Source: Isoetes taiwanensis
Taxonomy: Eukaryota; Streptophyta; Lycopodiopsida; Isoetales; Isoetaceae
Length of the DNA: 64,000 nt
Assembly (NCBI GenBank): GCA_021234155.1
Contig: JAJEKV010000048.1
Span: 1,081,873 to 1,145,872, forward strand
Direction: 5' to 3'
This document shows positions 45,108 to 56,482 of the stretch, one piece after another (position 1 is the stretch's first letter; each line of letters begins with the position of its first letter). A program made the position numbers and the translations under genes. The notes beneath the pieces were generated by a model. It was not told the DNA's origin. It did no database searches and saw only the letters and a program-made list of their open reading frames with translations.

Positions 45108-45310
45108 ATATTAGTATTCCGCTTGAAATCTTATAGTATTTTGCGAATCTTGTTATACAGTATAGCAAATTTTGTACTTGCATACCCCACAAACGAGGAA
45201 CTTTACGTACGGTGTAGATTAAGGAATAAGGGGTGAATATGCCTATCCAACAACTCTCGTTGCCCGGAGTCACCCCCCGTGTGAATATGCACCCAAACCT
45301 CCCCTCAATT
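45108..45310. mobile_element. Foldback element, copy C (loop and one inner arm)
   Basis: Contains CATACCCCACAAACGAGG, TACGGTGTAGATTAAGG and CCCCCCGTGTGAATATGCAC, the loop and inner right arm of copies B and D. The outer arms are missing and family E adjoins it on the left. Confidence 0.8.
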
Positions 45311-45321
45311 GTACTGCATTT

Positions 45322-45822
45322 TAGTGGCCGAATCAAGGTGGTTAAAAAACCCGTTTTTTATTCATAAAAATCTTCTATAAAAATCCGTACGTACTCTAAA
45401 AGATTTTTATGGAATGGAATGGCCAAAAAAAAAAAAAAAAAAAAAAAAAAATTGCCCCTAATTTTTTTGTGCACATTTAGTTTTAGGGTTTGAATGTTTA
45501 GAATTAAGGTTACAGGGGTTAGAATGTTTAGGTTTAGGGTTAGAATGTTTAAATTTAGGATTAGAATGTTTAGGCTTACATTGTGTACACTTAGGTTTAG
45601 GGTTAGAATGTTGAAAATTTAGGATTACAGGTTTAGAATTTAGGTTTAGGGTTAGAATTGTAGGCTTACAGGTTTAGAATTTCATATTGTAATGGCTATA
45701 TTGTAATTTCTATAAAATTTGTATTCTAAGGATTTTTATATTTTTTTAAAAAACCTTTAAAAAATCTTTGCATACGAATTTTTAAGGTACGGATTTCTAA
45801 GTACTCAACTACCTTGGGCCGA
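45322..45822. mobile_element. Small transposon-like element carrying telomere-like repeats
   Basis: The left end GGCCGAATCAAGGTGGTT and the inverted right end GGCCCAAGGTAGTT (complement of 45802-45822) form imperfect terminal repeats. The inner flanks AAAATCCGTACG and CGTACCTTAAAAATTCG-like are also inverted. The interior has a 29-base poly-A run and the TTTAGGG-like tract. Confidence 0.4.
45479..45690 (+). repeat. Degenerate interstitial telomere-like tract
   Basis: Repeated TTTAGGGTTAGAATG and TTTAGGTTTAGGGTT words, with perfect TTTAGGG units scattered among variants. They are close to the plant telomere repeat but interrupted. Confidence 0.65.
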
Positions 45823-46669
45823 ATGAAATCAAAGTTTGATTCCTTACAATGGTTGCACAGGTCGTTAAACTTTTAACTATCGGTCCAATCGTGTGTTGTC
45901 AATTAAGTACAATCGTAAAAAATTCAGGCCGACGATCTAAAGTCGATTCGCAACCTCAAGAGGCATTCATATTATACTAGCCATACAACATATTGAGTGA
46001 CCTTTAGGGGGTATCCTAATGTATCATTGTAAAGTTTAAGGTCGAGGTTTTTCCCTCGAAAACACTTCGAGGCGGGGGTCTTTTAATCTTGATAGTAATA
46101 TGTTTGATGTCTTCTTTGATTGGGTCCCTTATGCCTATTGGTCTTTGTGGATGATAAGAACCCATTTAATTCAACTCAATTCAATTCTCTTGAAAGAACA
46201 ATTTAAAAAGTGCAAGTCAATTATTTGATACATTTTCTATGGCATCATAATGACTTATTGATTGGAAGGAATAATCCAAGCAATGGAATGTCATATATAG
46301 AACATAGTGGACTAATATATGGTGTCTTTAGTCGAAAAGCATGTTGCAAAAGAATGCAACTGCCATTATATAGCTGATGGTGAGGCACTTCGATGCGGCG
46401 GTCGCCGGATAGGGCAGATTCACCTTTTCTGTCTCACTATGCAAATCAGGTTGTCACTTCCACATAAGAGGCATATGCGAGGGTAGAGCGGAACGAAGGC
46501 TCTCCCTCACCAATAGAGAATCACGGTGGAGCTGCACAATATATGGAGAGGATGAAGCAGAGAGGAGGCTCTCCTCCGCTAAGAATTGCAGTGCACAATG
46601 GAAGGGTGGAACAGAAGAGGAGGCTCCCCTTACCATTTTCTAGGACTTGTTGAGAAGATCTTCCAGGAG
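45823..46669. other. Non-coding region before the LINE
   Basis: No gene recognised. Purine-rich repeats of GAGGAGGCTC-like words near 46490-46630 may be LINE 5' leader or an unrelated local duplication. Confidence 0.35.
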
Positions 46670-46839
46670 AATGTTATATGGCTGATGTGATAGGCACGTA
46701 GGTAGTGAGTATGGATGAATATTGTGTTATGGAATGTTTGGGGCCTTGCTTCTTAATGTTATATGGCTGATGTGATGGGCACGTAGGTAGTGAGTATGGA
46801 TGAATATTGTGTTATGGAATGTTTGGGGCCTTGCTTCTT
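46670..46839. repeat. 85-bp tandem duplication at the LINE 5' end
   Basis: 46670-46754 and 46755-46839 are identical except one position (TAGGC versus TGGGC near 46691). The unit contains the first ATG and NVWGL codons of the endonuclease. Confidence 0.95.
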
Positions 46840-47560
46840 CCCTAAGTAAAAGAAGCAAGTTGTCTCTTTATTCTTCCAACCTTTCAATGGAATTTTGTTG
46901 CCTTCAAGAACACAAATGTAAGAGAGATGATGTACACAAGTTGGCCTCCATTCTGGATCGTGAAATAATGTTCTTATTGCGGCAGCTAACTCATCTAAAG
47001 CTAGGGTCCTCACTGCTTGCATATCTTCTATTGATGTTACATTTACTTAGATTGATAAGTTTGGTCATTGAATTATTGTTAAATGACAGGACAAAGGTCA
47101 GGAATGGGGTAATGTTTATGCTCATAATCGATCGGGTCAAAGGGATTCTCTATGGGCTTCTTTGAGGAGTAAGTTGCTTAGACTTGAAAGTAATGTTGCT
47201 TGGTTTATGGTTGGTGATTTTAATATGGTGGAAGCAAAAGCTGGTAGATGTGGTAGGGGATCACAAGTGATTGATTTGAGATGCAACAATGGTGACATTT
47301 CTTGCTAAATTGTGGATGGGCGAAAATTGATGGGGACCAGTCATACCCATGGTGTAATGTTTGGACGGGTTATGGTAGAGCCTATGCTCGCCATGACCGT
47401 GGCTATTATAATATTATTGCTGCTAGTTTAATACTTTCTTTTCACGGGAATATTTTTTTGGATATCTTCGTTTCAGATCACAACCCACAATGGTTTTCCT
47501 CTTTGCTATCAAATAATGGGAGACCTACTATAACATTTTGCAAACTCAATACCAATTACT
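46797..47560 (+). pseudogene. LINE endonuclease domain
   Basis: Reading with frame changes: MNIVLWNVWGLASSLSKRSK, then FCCLQEHKCK (catalytic Glu region), GNVYAHNRSGQRDSLW, WFMVGDFNMVEAKAGRCG (the GDFN box) and finally FVSDHNPQWF (the SDH box). These are the apurinic-type endonuclease motifs in correct order. At least three frameshifts or stops separate them. The insertion at 47566 lies just after the domain. Confidence 0.88.
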
Positions 47561-47565
47561 TGAAT

Positions 47566-47690
47566 ATGTAGCATTATAACAGGGGTTTTTTTTTGTGATT
47601 TTATACGCTTTTTGGCATGGTTTTCATATGATTTCATGGGCGTATTGCACGAGGCATACTAATCAGTACATCTAGAGTGCACCAAGTTTT
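47566..47690 (+). repeat. Interspersed repeat family P, copy 4, inside the LINE
   Basis: GAATATGTAGCATTATAACA then GGGG and a T run, through TTTTTGGCATGGTTTTCA to CATCTAGAGTGCACC. It marks the left edge of the block that splits the LINE. Confidence 0.75.
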
Positions 47691-49939
47691 TGCATGCAAT
47701 TTGTGCAATTTTTATCTCATCCTCCTCAATGGTTAAGATCAGAGGGCTTACAAAGAAAGCCCTCTTTTAATTCAAAAAGATCCAAGGGCTTATAATAAAA
47801 GCCCTTTTCTCATGAGATTCGATACAGCCAGAATTAGGGCACGATTAGGGTTTGTGGCCGATTCTAACTGTGGTGTTGCACCCTCAGGCTTTAATTCTTC
47901 CCTCTGTTCCATCCGGGTGGTCCTTCTGCAGAGTTTTTTGCAGTGTTTTTGAAGCAGTTCGATCCAAGGGGGTAGGTCAGTTCCCCCTTTTTATTTTTCC
48001 ATTCAGGTGTATTCCTGCAGGGATTTCTTCATGGGTCAGCACCAGGTAGATTTTTCTGCAGAAGTTTCTTCGGGGTCAGCTCCAATTGTTTCAGGGACGA
48101 GCTAATCGATCTGTCATGGAGCTCAAATTGCGCATGTGGGCAAGCCAAATCAAGCAGCAAATGGGCACGAAAGAGGATTTGCTAAAAGTAAGACTAAAGA
48201 TTTGTGACTGTTGAATATTTACAGATCATGCAGGATCTGGGTTTTATTTAAGAATCTGAACTGGTTCTCATTATGATGGGGATTTGAGATGCTTAAACTG
48301 AACGGCTTGTTTCCGACACTTCACCCAAATTCCTAATCTCAGATGCTTTATTCATGGGCCCAATACTTAAATCTTGCTATCCGACTGTAGCCCAGATACT
48401 TAAGCATGCGCCCAGATGAGGTTGGACAAACCAAGTCCGTCGAGCACAAATACCGTATTGATCTGATGTTGCAGGAGTATGTGGAGCATGAAGCTATTGC
48501 CATCATGTGAAAGCTCTTGCTTCTTGTTACCTTTTTGTTGATGCGAAGATTGGGGCAGCTGCTGGCTCTTTGGATTAAGGGAAATCGCTTACCAGGACCC
48601 CTCATTTGTCTTCTCCGGAGGTCTAAGATAAAAAATCTTTCAGGTTGGTCCCTTCCCTTTCTTAATTACAAGTGGACTCACAAAATGCATCTTCTTTTCA
48701 TTTGTGGTTCTCAATTTAAGAGATAAATGTGAACTCTGTCTGCGAGTTGTTCTTCTCGACTCAAGAAGGCAAAGGCACAAACATAAGGCAAAGCTCTGTC
48801 ATGCGAATTGTTCTTTGACTAAGTAATTACATCTGGCTAGAGCGAGGACCAAGCAGCGGCCGAGGAGTAAAATAAGAGCTTCAAGTTTATTAATTAACAT
48901 AGTTTAACTTGTTAAATTGTTTTATTCATGGAGCAAGCTTCTTGAATTGTTTTCCATTTTGTAACAACGGTTTGGGGCTCTTAATGTCATTTCAAATGAC
49001 AAAAGTTGGTGTCCATGCTTGGTTTTCATTGTATGCGCGGTTTATCTTGCACAAGGAATATGGGTCAATAATACAGTATGGCTTGGCCCTACCACTCTTC
49101 TTGTTTCAGTCAAAGACCACAAGATCGTTAGGGAAGAGCAAGCGACCGTAATCAAGTTTCGCACAAAGCACTTGATCTTGTTTTTGGAAGGCATTGCCTT
49201 CCCAACCCTTGTTCCTAGTTGGCTTTACGGTTTTACGTTTGGTTGCACCATGCCCAGCAGGTTGCAAACTCGTGTCGGATTTGTTGGTCTGCGTAATCAA
49301 AGGTCCGGTGCCCTTAGTTTTTTAAGGGCAGTGACTAAACTAGAATGACATTAAACTAGAAAGACATCAATGTCTGAGCGACATCAGCAAGAGGTATATC
49401 TGCAACCTCGTCAAACATGGGATCTCAGGATATGCACAACAGCAGGAAGGCTACTCTAAAGAAGATCGCTGTGCTTTGCGGTTCTTTGAGAACATGCAAC
49501 GGGGAGGGCATAATGCTAGACGGAGATAACACCCTTAGGGCGGGGAGAGAACATCCATGAACTTATTATTGACGGAAGTTTTAGGTGAACATTGTCCTTG
49601 GGAATAAACTTTGATAGGTATTCCAAGTGTGCAAGCTTAGAGGATCTGAGAGAGAGCTTTTTGACAAGTTGTTGGATAGAGATATAGTGTTATGGATTCA
49701 TAGTGTTTCAGGACACACACATGAGCACTTTATGTGCCTTCACAAATAGCAAATGCTTTTATTAATAGGCCGTTGGTAGTGGAGACAAATTTTTGGAACT
49801 CCCAAGTAATGGCAAAAATGTCGTTGTCATTAGTTTTACTAAACTGCTTTGTTCATACAGTAGGTTGTTTAACGATTTAGGCCCTTAAAGTTTATCTACG
49901 TTTGCTTTTTTGTTAGGGGCCGAAGGGCCCAAAAAAAAA
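47691..49939. other. Inserted non-coding block within the LINE
   Basis: No gene recognised. 47830-47880 resembles 26140-26280 in inverse orientation. A frame at 49019-49348 with hydrophobic stretches lacks a family match. The block ends at TTAGGGGCCGAAGGGCCC (about 49913), the GGGCCC edge seen next to foldback copy B. Confidence 0.4.
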
Positions 49940-50409
49940 ATTTTAATATAGCAATCAACACACAACTACCATTAACATTATTAACACAAACCATTGCATT
50001 TAACACATTTAAATTAAAATCCCCCTTAAACCCCCTTTGGTTTGGGTGCATATTCACCGAGGGGTTACGAGGGGCGTGAGAGCCCCAAAAATTTACAATA
50101 CATGTACAAAATTTTCACCATTGAGTACATTCTCTCAAACCTTATAGTATTTTGCAAACTTGAATATACAGTATACAAAAACTTGTACATGCATACCCCA
50201 CAAACGAGGATCGCTATGTACGGTCCAGATCTTGGAATAAAGGGTAAATATGCCCATCCGACAGCTCTCGTTGCCCAGAGTAACCCCCCGTGTGAATATG
50301 CACCCAAACCAAAGGGGGTTTAAGGGGGATTTTAATTTAAATGTGTTAAATGCAATGGTTTGTGTTAATAATGTTAATGGTAGTTGTGTGTTGATTGCTA
50401 TATTAAAAT
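49940..50409. mobile_element. Foldback element, copy D
   Basis: A 470-bp inverted repeat. The left arm from ATTTTAATATAGCAATCAAC at 49940 returns as its complement ending at 50409, with no mismatch seen over about 118 bases. The central loop shares CATACCCCACAAACGAGG and TACGGTCCAGAT with the other copies. Confidence 0.92.
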
Positions 50410-50469
50410 GGGTTGTAAAGATGTGTGATCACATACATACTCTACATCCAAGGTAGGTGTCCAGAGTAG

Positions 50470-51100
50470 TAGTTGTTATGGCAGCGGTCAAATCTTTTGC
50501 CAAGGAATGGGGTCATTGCAAGTGCTTGAGGCTAGAGGTCAATTGACAACCTTATATCAGAAGTTATAAATATGTAGAGCTCAAGCTCCTTCTTCTGGCA
50601 TTAAAGAGAAACAGATCTTGACATAAATTAAGAAGATTGAGATTCAGTATGTGACGAGAGCTAAATTGAAAGCTGATTTACAATAGTTCAAGTCTGGTGA
50701 TAGGTGTTCACAATTCTTTTTTCGGGCGGCTAAAAGGAGGAGGATGGCAACTTCTGTTAATTCTCTCATTCTCCCAGATGGCTCAGAGGTTTCTGACCCA
50801 GTGCAGCTAAAGCAACACCTTCATAATCATTTTGCGGCATTCCTTGCTCGACAGCACTTACCTTTTCAGGAGGACATGCAATCCATTGTGTTGATTAAAG
50901 TGCATTCTATTGTTTCTGCAGAGCAACGTTCACTTTTGGAGACAATTATCACTAGGGATGACCTAGGTGTGAAAAGGATTGTTAGATTCCTAGCACACAG
51001 TCAAAACATTATTTTACATCAATCCAACCGCTTGTGCTTGATTGAATGCACCTTGTTGTTGGATCCCCCTTGCAAACAATGCACCACTTTGCTTTAAAGT
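50470..51100 (+). pseudogene. LINE linker region between endonuclease and reverse transcriptase
   Basis: FAKEWGHCKCLRLEV near 50490, FFRAAKRRRMATSVNSLILP and DGSEVSDPVQLKQHLHNHF near 50725-50850 are typical of the segment before plant LINE reverse transcriptase. After about 51000 the frame is lost and the polymerase core is missing. Confidence 0.75.
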
Positions 51101-51364
51101 GCATCCACTGACTCAATGACATTGGAAAATGGCAGGAATCCTAACAATTGCGGCATAGTATGACTCAGGCCAGCTGCTAGCATAGGAGGCATTTCAGTTA
51201 AAGTTTTTGTTGGGGCGACGGGATAGAGATCTTGGAAAAAAGTTGTTGACTATTTACAGCCTATTATGCCACATCAAGAAGATATTTTGATAGGAGTTTG
51301 TCATGAGGAGGTTAAAGAGTGCAAACTTGTGAACACTATGTAAGTTATTGCTTGATACTAATAT

Positions 51365-51975
51365 TCTTTCTCCTCCTAATAAGTGGCCCCTTCAACTCTT
51401 TCCTCTTCAACGGCAGCTGATGTGGTCTTGGGCATGGGATAAGCTACTTCATCCTAAAGTGGCAGTTCTTTAGTGGCAGATTCTTCATAGATGTCTTCGT
51501 GTTAATGTGCTTGTCCACAAGTTTAACCCTAGAATATCAGATCAATATCCATTATGCAAGCATGAATCTGAGATCTTTGAGCATTGCTTTTTTAAGTGTG
51601 AGCACCTCAGATAGGTATGGGATTGGTTGTTCTTTCTTTTTCAGGTTTCGTTAACAAGTCAACAAGTGCTCTTGGCAATTTACCCAAGTACTTGGATGGA
51701 GTTACAAAGCCAGGCTTTTCATCTTGCAGAGGTTTGGATGTGGCAGATAACCGTGTTCTCCAAGAAGCTCAAGATCACATTCCTAAGCCCTACCATTGTT
51801 CTTCACTTGCCCCTCGTTAGAGGCGATTGATCTTTGAAAAGTATTTGGATGTGCACTCTTATGCCTAGGCAAGTTGCTTCACTTGGTGAGCCTATGCTTA
51901 TCCGCTTAGATTTTATTCCTGTTTTCGCACTTATACTTGTATTTAACTTTTTGATTAAATAAAGTCTGACGTCCT
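51365..51975 (+). pseudogene. LINE zf-RVT C-terminus
   Basis: KWPLQLFPLQRQLMWSWAWD, WQILHRCLRVNVLVHKFNP and CKHESEIFEHCFFKC resemble the zf-RVT region of the LINE at 34914 (HRSLRVNTWIRRINP and CGASVETLEHCMFLC), so the two belong to related families. In-frame stops occur. Confidence 0.8.
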
Positions 51976-52040
51976 TCAACAAAAAAAAAACAAAAAGAAA
52001 AAAAAACAAAAAAAAAGGAAAAAGAAAAAAGAAAATCAAT

Positions 52041-53937
52041 TCTCTTGTCCAGTATATAGTATTGATCTACATGTACTTTGATGCAAAGAATTTCAAATTT
52101 ATTAGGAAGTATTTTTATGCAAAATTATAAATTTACTAGAAATTCAATTGTTCGGCTCATTTAGACTACTAGACCATAATGTGCGTGTAGCATTTCACGC
52201 AAACTTTTCTATGCCTAAAGAGGATAAACAATCATGCATGTCCATCCTAATAGATGTCATATTGACAATCAAGATGACCTCTCAGGTGTAGCCTACTTAA
52301 AGCTCTCAATATGACTTGAAAATAGTGGCTAACCAAAGAAGGAATATGACCCCTCGAAAAATAGAATCTATCATCTACAAGGGAAAATGCAAGGTAGTGT
52401 GATGGGGGAGCGTATATAATCATAAATACAAATGGATCGAACATTTCACTTTGAAAATTCAAAAGCATATGTTTGTATTTGCTTTTTTAAGTTTTCTAAT
52501 TTAACAATTCAAAATGCAGGGCTTAGGGACGATTTACATGCTCGTATGGTCACCGTCGCGCAAAACTGTAAACCATCCCATAGCCTCTCCATATGGAAGG
52601 ATTACCTTCGCATTGGGTTATATCTTTTAAAATGTGTGTTGGAATAGCACGGGTTTCAAATAGAATTATTGATTTGGATCTTCCCTAAAATGGGGTTACT
52701 ATGGTGGATTCTTAGCTTTGACCATGTATTAGAAGTTTGAGGTTGTTGGATTTTCACCTTTGACCATATAATATCAATTGAATTGAATTGAGTTAACTTT
52801 TATCTTTTGACCACATGATAGAAGCTCATAAGAAGACACCCTATAAGGTTTTGAAATTGCTTTAAGTTCCTCGGATTTTGGCAAAAGTGGATGGGGCTTT
52901 ATTGTTAAATGGGTTTCCCAACGGTAGAAAAGTTTTGAGACTTGATTTTCTTATATGTTCTTTACTATTGTTCCTAGAAATGCATTTATATTTGACCTGA
53001 ATGAATGGTAATTGGGAGCACATTTCAAGGGTCATGCAATCAGTGTTTAGCCCAGAGCGGGTTCCAGAATGGGATGGCCCCATTACATTCTCCCACAACA
53101 TAGAAGCTTGCATTTACTCAAGAATTGAAGAAGTTTACTTGTTGAGAAAATAGAAGGGCCGATTTCCATTCTATAAATAGAATAGGCCCATTACTTTCCA
53201 CAGAGTTTTAGCATTATGTGAACAGAGTTAGGATCCTACAGCAGATAGTATGCGTTCAATCAATAAGATCATTCAGAGGAGCAACAGAATGACACGCGAA
53301 GAGCCAAGCAAGTATATTGTTGTATTTGCCATTAACTAAGAAATATAAAGTTCTAATTTTGCATGTGGATACATGATCAAAGATTAGATGTCACTTTAGA
53401 AGGCTTATCAACGCTAAAGAATATGGCACAAGAAACTAATAAGGTTTTTTAGACTATATGTAGATGGATGGTGTAACATAATAAGCCTTTGGATTGCAAC
53501 CAGAAGAGGTTGGATAAACAAGCACCTTTTAGAGGAAACTGGTACCAAAATATCTGCATGCATAGCAAGCATGCAACATTGGGGATTTCGGGCTCTTTGC
53601 TAGATTTGCCCTTCGGTCTGTAATAGGTTGACAAGCATATATTGACTTGAAGAACATATATACTAGATTGAAACACATAGTCACGCATGTAATAAGCTAA
53701 TAATTTGTAAAGTTATTATAATCTTATATATATTATTAGCTTGGTTAATCTTTTTTTATTTATTTATTTCTTTATTTATGTTTATATGCATGAGCTGGTC
53801 TTCTTTGATGTAGGGTTTCAATCTTTGCACTAGGGGTTCAATATACAGAATATAATAATGAATGTCCCCTTAGGTGGCCAAAGGGATGAACTCCTACCTT
53901 TACATTTTTTAGTACAATAAAATAGAATAAAGGTTTT
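52041..53937. other. Non-coding region
   Basis: No gene recognised. An exon-like stretch at 52520-52647 (RDDLHARMVTVAQNCKPSHS) follows an AG, but has no partner. Tandem TTTA words occur near 53750-53780. Confidence 0.4.
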
Positions 53938-54018
53938 GTGGTTTATGGCATAAGCGTTAAAATTTCTAGTTTAGGGTTTTCTCCCAGTTCTCTTATCTGT
54001 AACTCAAGTATCAGACTG

Positions 54019-55524
54019 ATGCGTGGCGCTTGGTTCCCCGAGCCCATTGCGGGATATGAGACCTGGCAGTGGCAGTATTGGATGTTAAGATATGCGGATT
54101 TACCACACACCGTGGCTGGCACATATGGTGAGATCTTCTAACTCAGGCTAGGTGTTTAGCCATACTACTTATAGATTTTACGGGCAGACTGACGGGTCTT
54201 ACTTATAAACTACGGCATTGACGCTGGTTTTAATCATAGAATGCATTAGCTCTCATGCTTAGACTTTATTGGCATCACTTCATACAATCTGTATGCTGCT
54301 GTGTACAAAGGCCAAGGGCGGGAAAACTCTTACTGAAGGATGTCTGCATACTACTTAGATTGTGATTCAGATGGTTGCCCATACAGTCCAGATAGTGAGA
54401 CTATTCTTGAGGAGCAGTGGCTTGAGGCGGAATTCCAAGCTTGTCTTGAGCACAACAGATCTGATTACATACTCATGGATGCCGGGAGGAACACTGGGAT
54501 TAAGCGTCCTTGGATTAACCATCAGAGCAATGATGCTCACAAGCAAAATTATATGGGAAGGCAGGGGCGTGACACTGGAAAGCAGGGCAGTTCCAGCTTC
54601 AGAAATATTGTCCCAGATACACAGGATGGAGACAATGAATATGAACCCGATGACTCTCAGGTCTGATCATGTCATGCATTTAGGATTTCAACACATCATT
54701 TTGTATGTGCTGGTTCCTAATGTACTCTTACTGACTCTACAATAATCCCAGTTGGTTCAAGGTCATTCAAAGGATCGAGTTCGGGTTGGCTGTATTAATG
54801 CTTGACTTGGCTTACAAAGTGTTAAGATCTGGTCATTTTACTGGTTTTGTTGCTGTGTCCTTTAAAGTCCAAGTGATGCACGAGTTACTGCTTGGATTTC
54901 TGCATTAATACATAGGATGCAGAAATGTATTTTGGATATTCCAATTGTTTATCTGGTCTTGTATTCATATTTTATTGCTTGGAATGAATTTGAGGGAAAA
55001 AGGAGCGAAGAGCTGAGAAACATAATGTACCTTTTGGCCCCTCACTCATTACCAAAATCTTGCTAATGTTGTGTTGGTTGGCTGCAGGTACCAGTTTCTC
55101 TTCCTATTGTTTCCTTTTTTCGATGTCAAGTTCGTGTCCTGGCAATAATATGGATAATATTGATGGCATCTCTTGCACTCTCACTCATATGGTGTTTACA
55201 AAAGGTTTTTATGAAAGGGAAGATTTACTAGCCCATACTCAATACTATTTTGACTCAAAGCTCTGGTTGATTAAGAATTCTATGGGATCTGTCATATTTC
55301 CATACTTTTTGCTTTATCTGGCCAACATTTTGTGATGTCTACTCTACACAAACAACTGTGATGACAGAGTTCTATATACTTAAATGTTTCACCTATCTTT
55401 ACTAAATGAATCCACGGTTTTCCTCACTGCAGACTATGCTGTATTTGTATTGGTCATGATATTCTATTTAATGACTGAAATAAGGCTGATGATATGCACT
55501 GTTATTCTGATGTATCATGACTAG
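54019..55524 (+). CDS. Gene B: diverged partial paralogue of gene A
   Basis: Possible first piece 54019-54140 (MRGAWFPEPIAGYETWQWQY...) ends at a GT. Exon 54340-54660 starts MSAYYLDCDSDGCPYSPDSE and ends IVPDTQDGDNEYEPDDSQ before GT, which aligns with FVPETQSMDEHGSDNDDNQ of gene A. Exon 54995-55087 reads EKHNVPFGPSLITKILLML then CWLAA, aligning with gene A exon 34686-34802. Both start with two leading bases and end in phase 1. A phase-compatible hydrophobic piece at 55433-55524 ends in TAG, but does not resemble gene A. Function unknown; probably truncated. Confidence 0.45.
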
Positions 55525-56482
55525 ATAGGCTGACCATAATGGTCTTAAAACATCCATATATCAGGGATTGTGGTTTTGCTGGTATACTCCATAATATATT
55601 TCAAGTAAAGGAATGACGTGCTGGTCAATGTTTGTGTTCCATTCCATGGTCTAAATGCATAAAATCTGTTTGTGACTGGTTAAACTTTATACTGACAAAC
55701 AGAATATAATTGTCAATATACGTGGCATCATGCATAAGCTGGGAACTAAAATGATACCTTATTATAGATGTCTTTACGTATACTAGTATAATAACTTGCA
55801 TGCAGAGGCTAAGAATTGCATGCATGCAAAGGCTGAGTGTGGCACAGTTTGAAATAAAAAATGGCATACAATGGTGAACTAGTGCAGTCTAAACATGCGG
55901 TGGTCTAATGACCTGCATGCATGGTCAAATGTCTAAAGAGGCTTTAGTTAACTTGTGGAACTGTATGACACTTTTGGTTCTCACATCTTTTGTCTAATAT
56001 TTAAACTTTAGTTGAAAATGAAGGATGACCTTGGGTCTTTTCAAACGTATACCTTAAAATATTTGATCTTTAAGAAAGTAAAGCCTAAGACCAAAATCTA
56101 CATGGTCTTATAGTTCTGCATGATCCTAAGCATCCATATTGGCTCTATGCATGGGAGTATTTAGCACATATGGTTGCATGTGGCTCTGGCCTACTGTTAT
56201 TACCATGTTATATCAGTTGCAAAAAATATAGATGGAACTTGGCTATGTTTTATGGACTTGTATTATCCACTAATAGTAGATCAATGGTCTTATGACCTAT
56301 TCATTCTTTATCTGTACCATAGGTTTGATAATTTAGTGTTTTGAACTAAATACTTGATGTTCCATGGCGGATAGTGTCATCATGGATCTTGATCCTAGTA
56401 TGAACTGATAAGACTGCATAAGGTATTGACTTGTGTTGATGTCACTACTAGTTGGTTGATGCCATGGCTAGTGTGGACTGGA
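55525..56482. other. Non-coding region
   Basis: No gene recognised. Several ATGCATGC words lie near 55795-55925. Confidence 0.4.

Larger units (their letters stand above)
46670..52040 (+). mobile_element. LINE, disrupted by insertions and deletion
   Basis: Endonuclease pieces (46797-47560), a linker (about 50470-51100) and a zf-RVT-containing tail (51365-51960) are in order on the plus strand. The tail ends in an A-rich tract from about 51980 with AAAAAG units. The reverse transcriptase core with its YxDD box is absent between 51100 and 51365. A 2.9 kb block of other repeats (47566-50460) splits the element. It is inactive. Confidence 0.85.
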
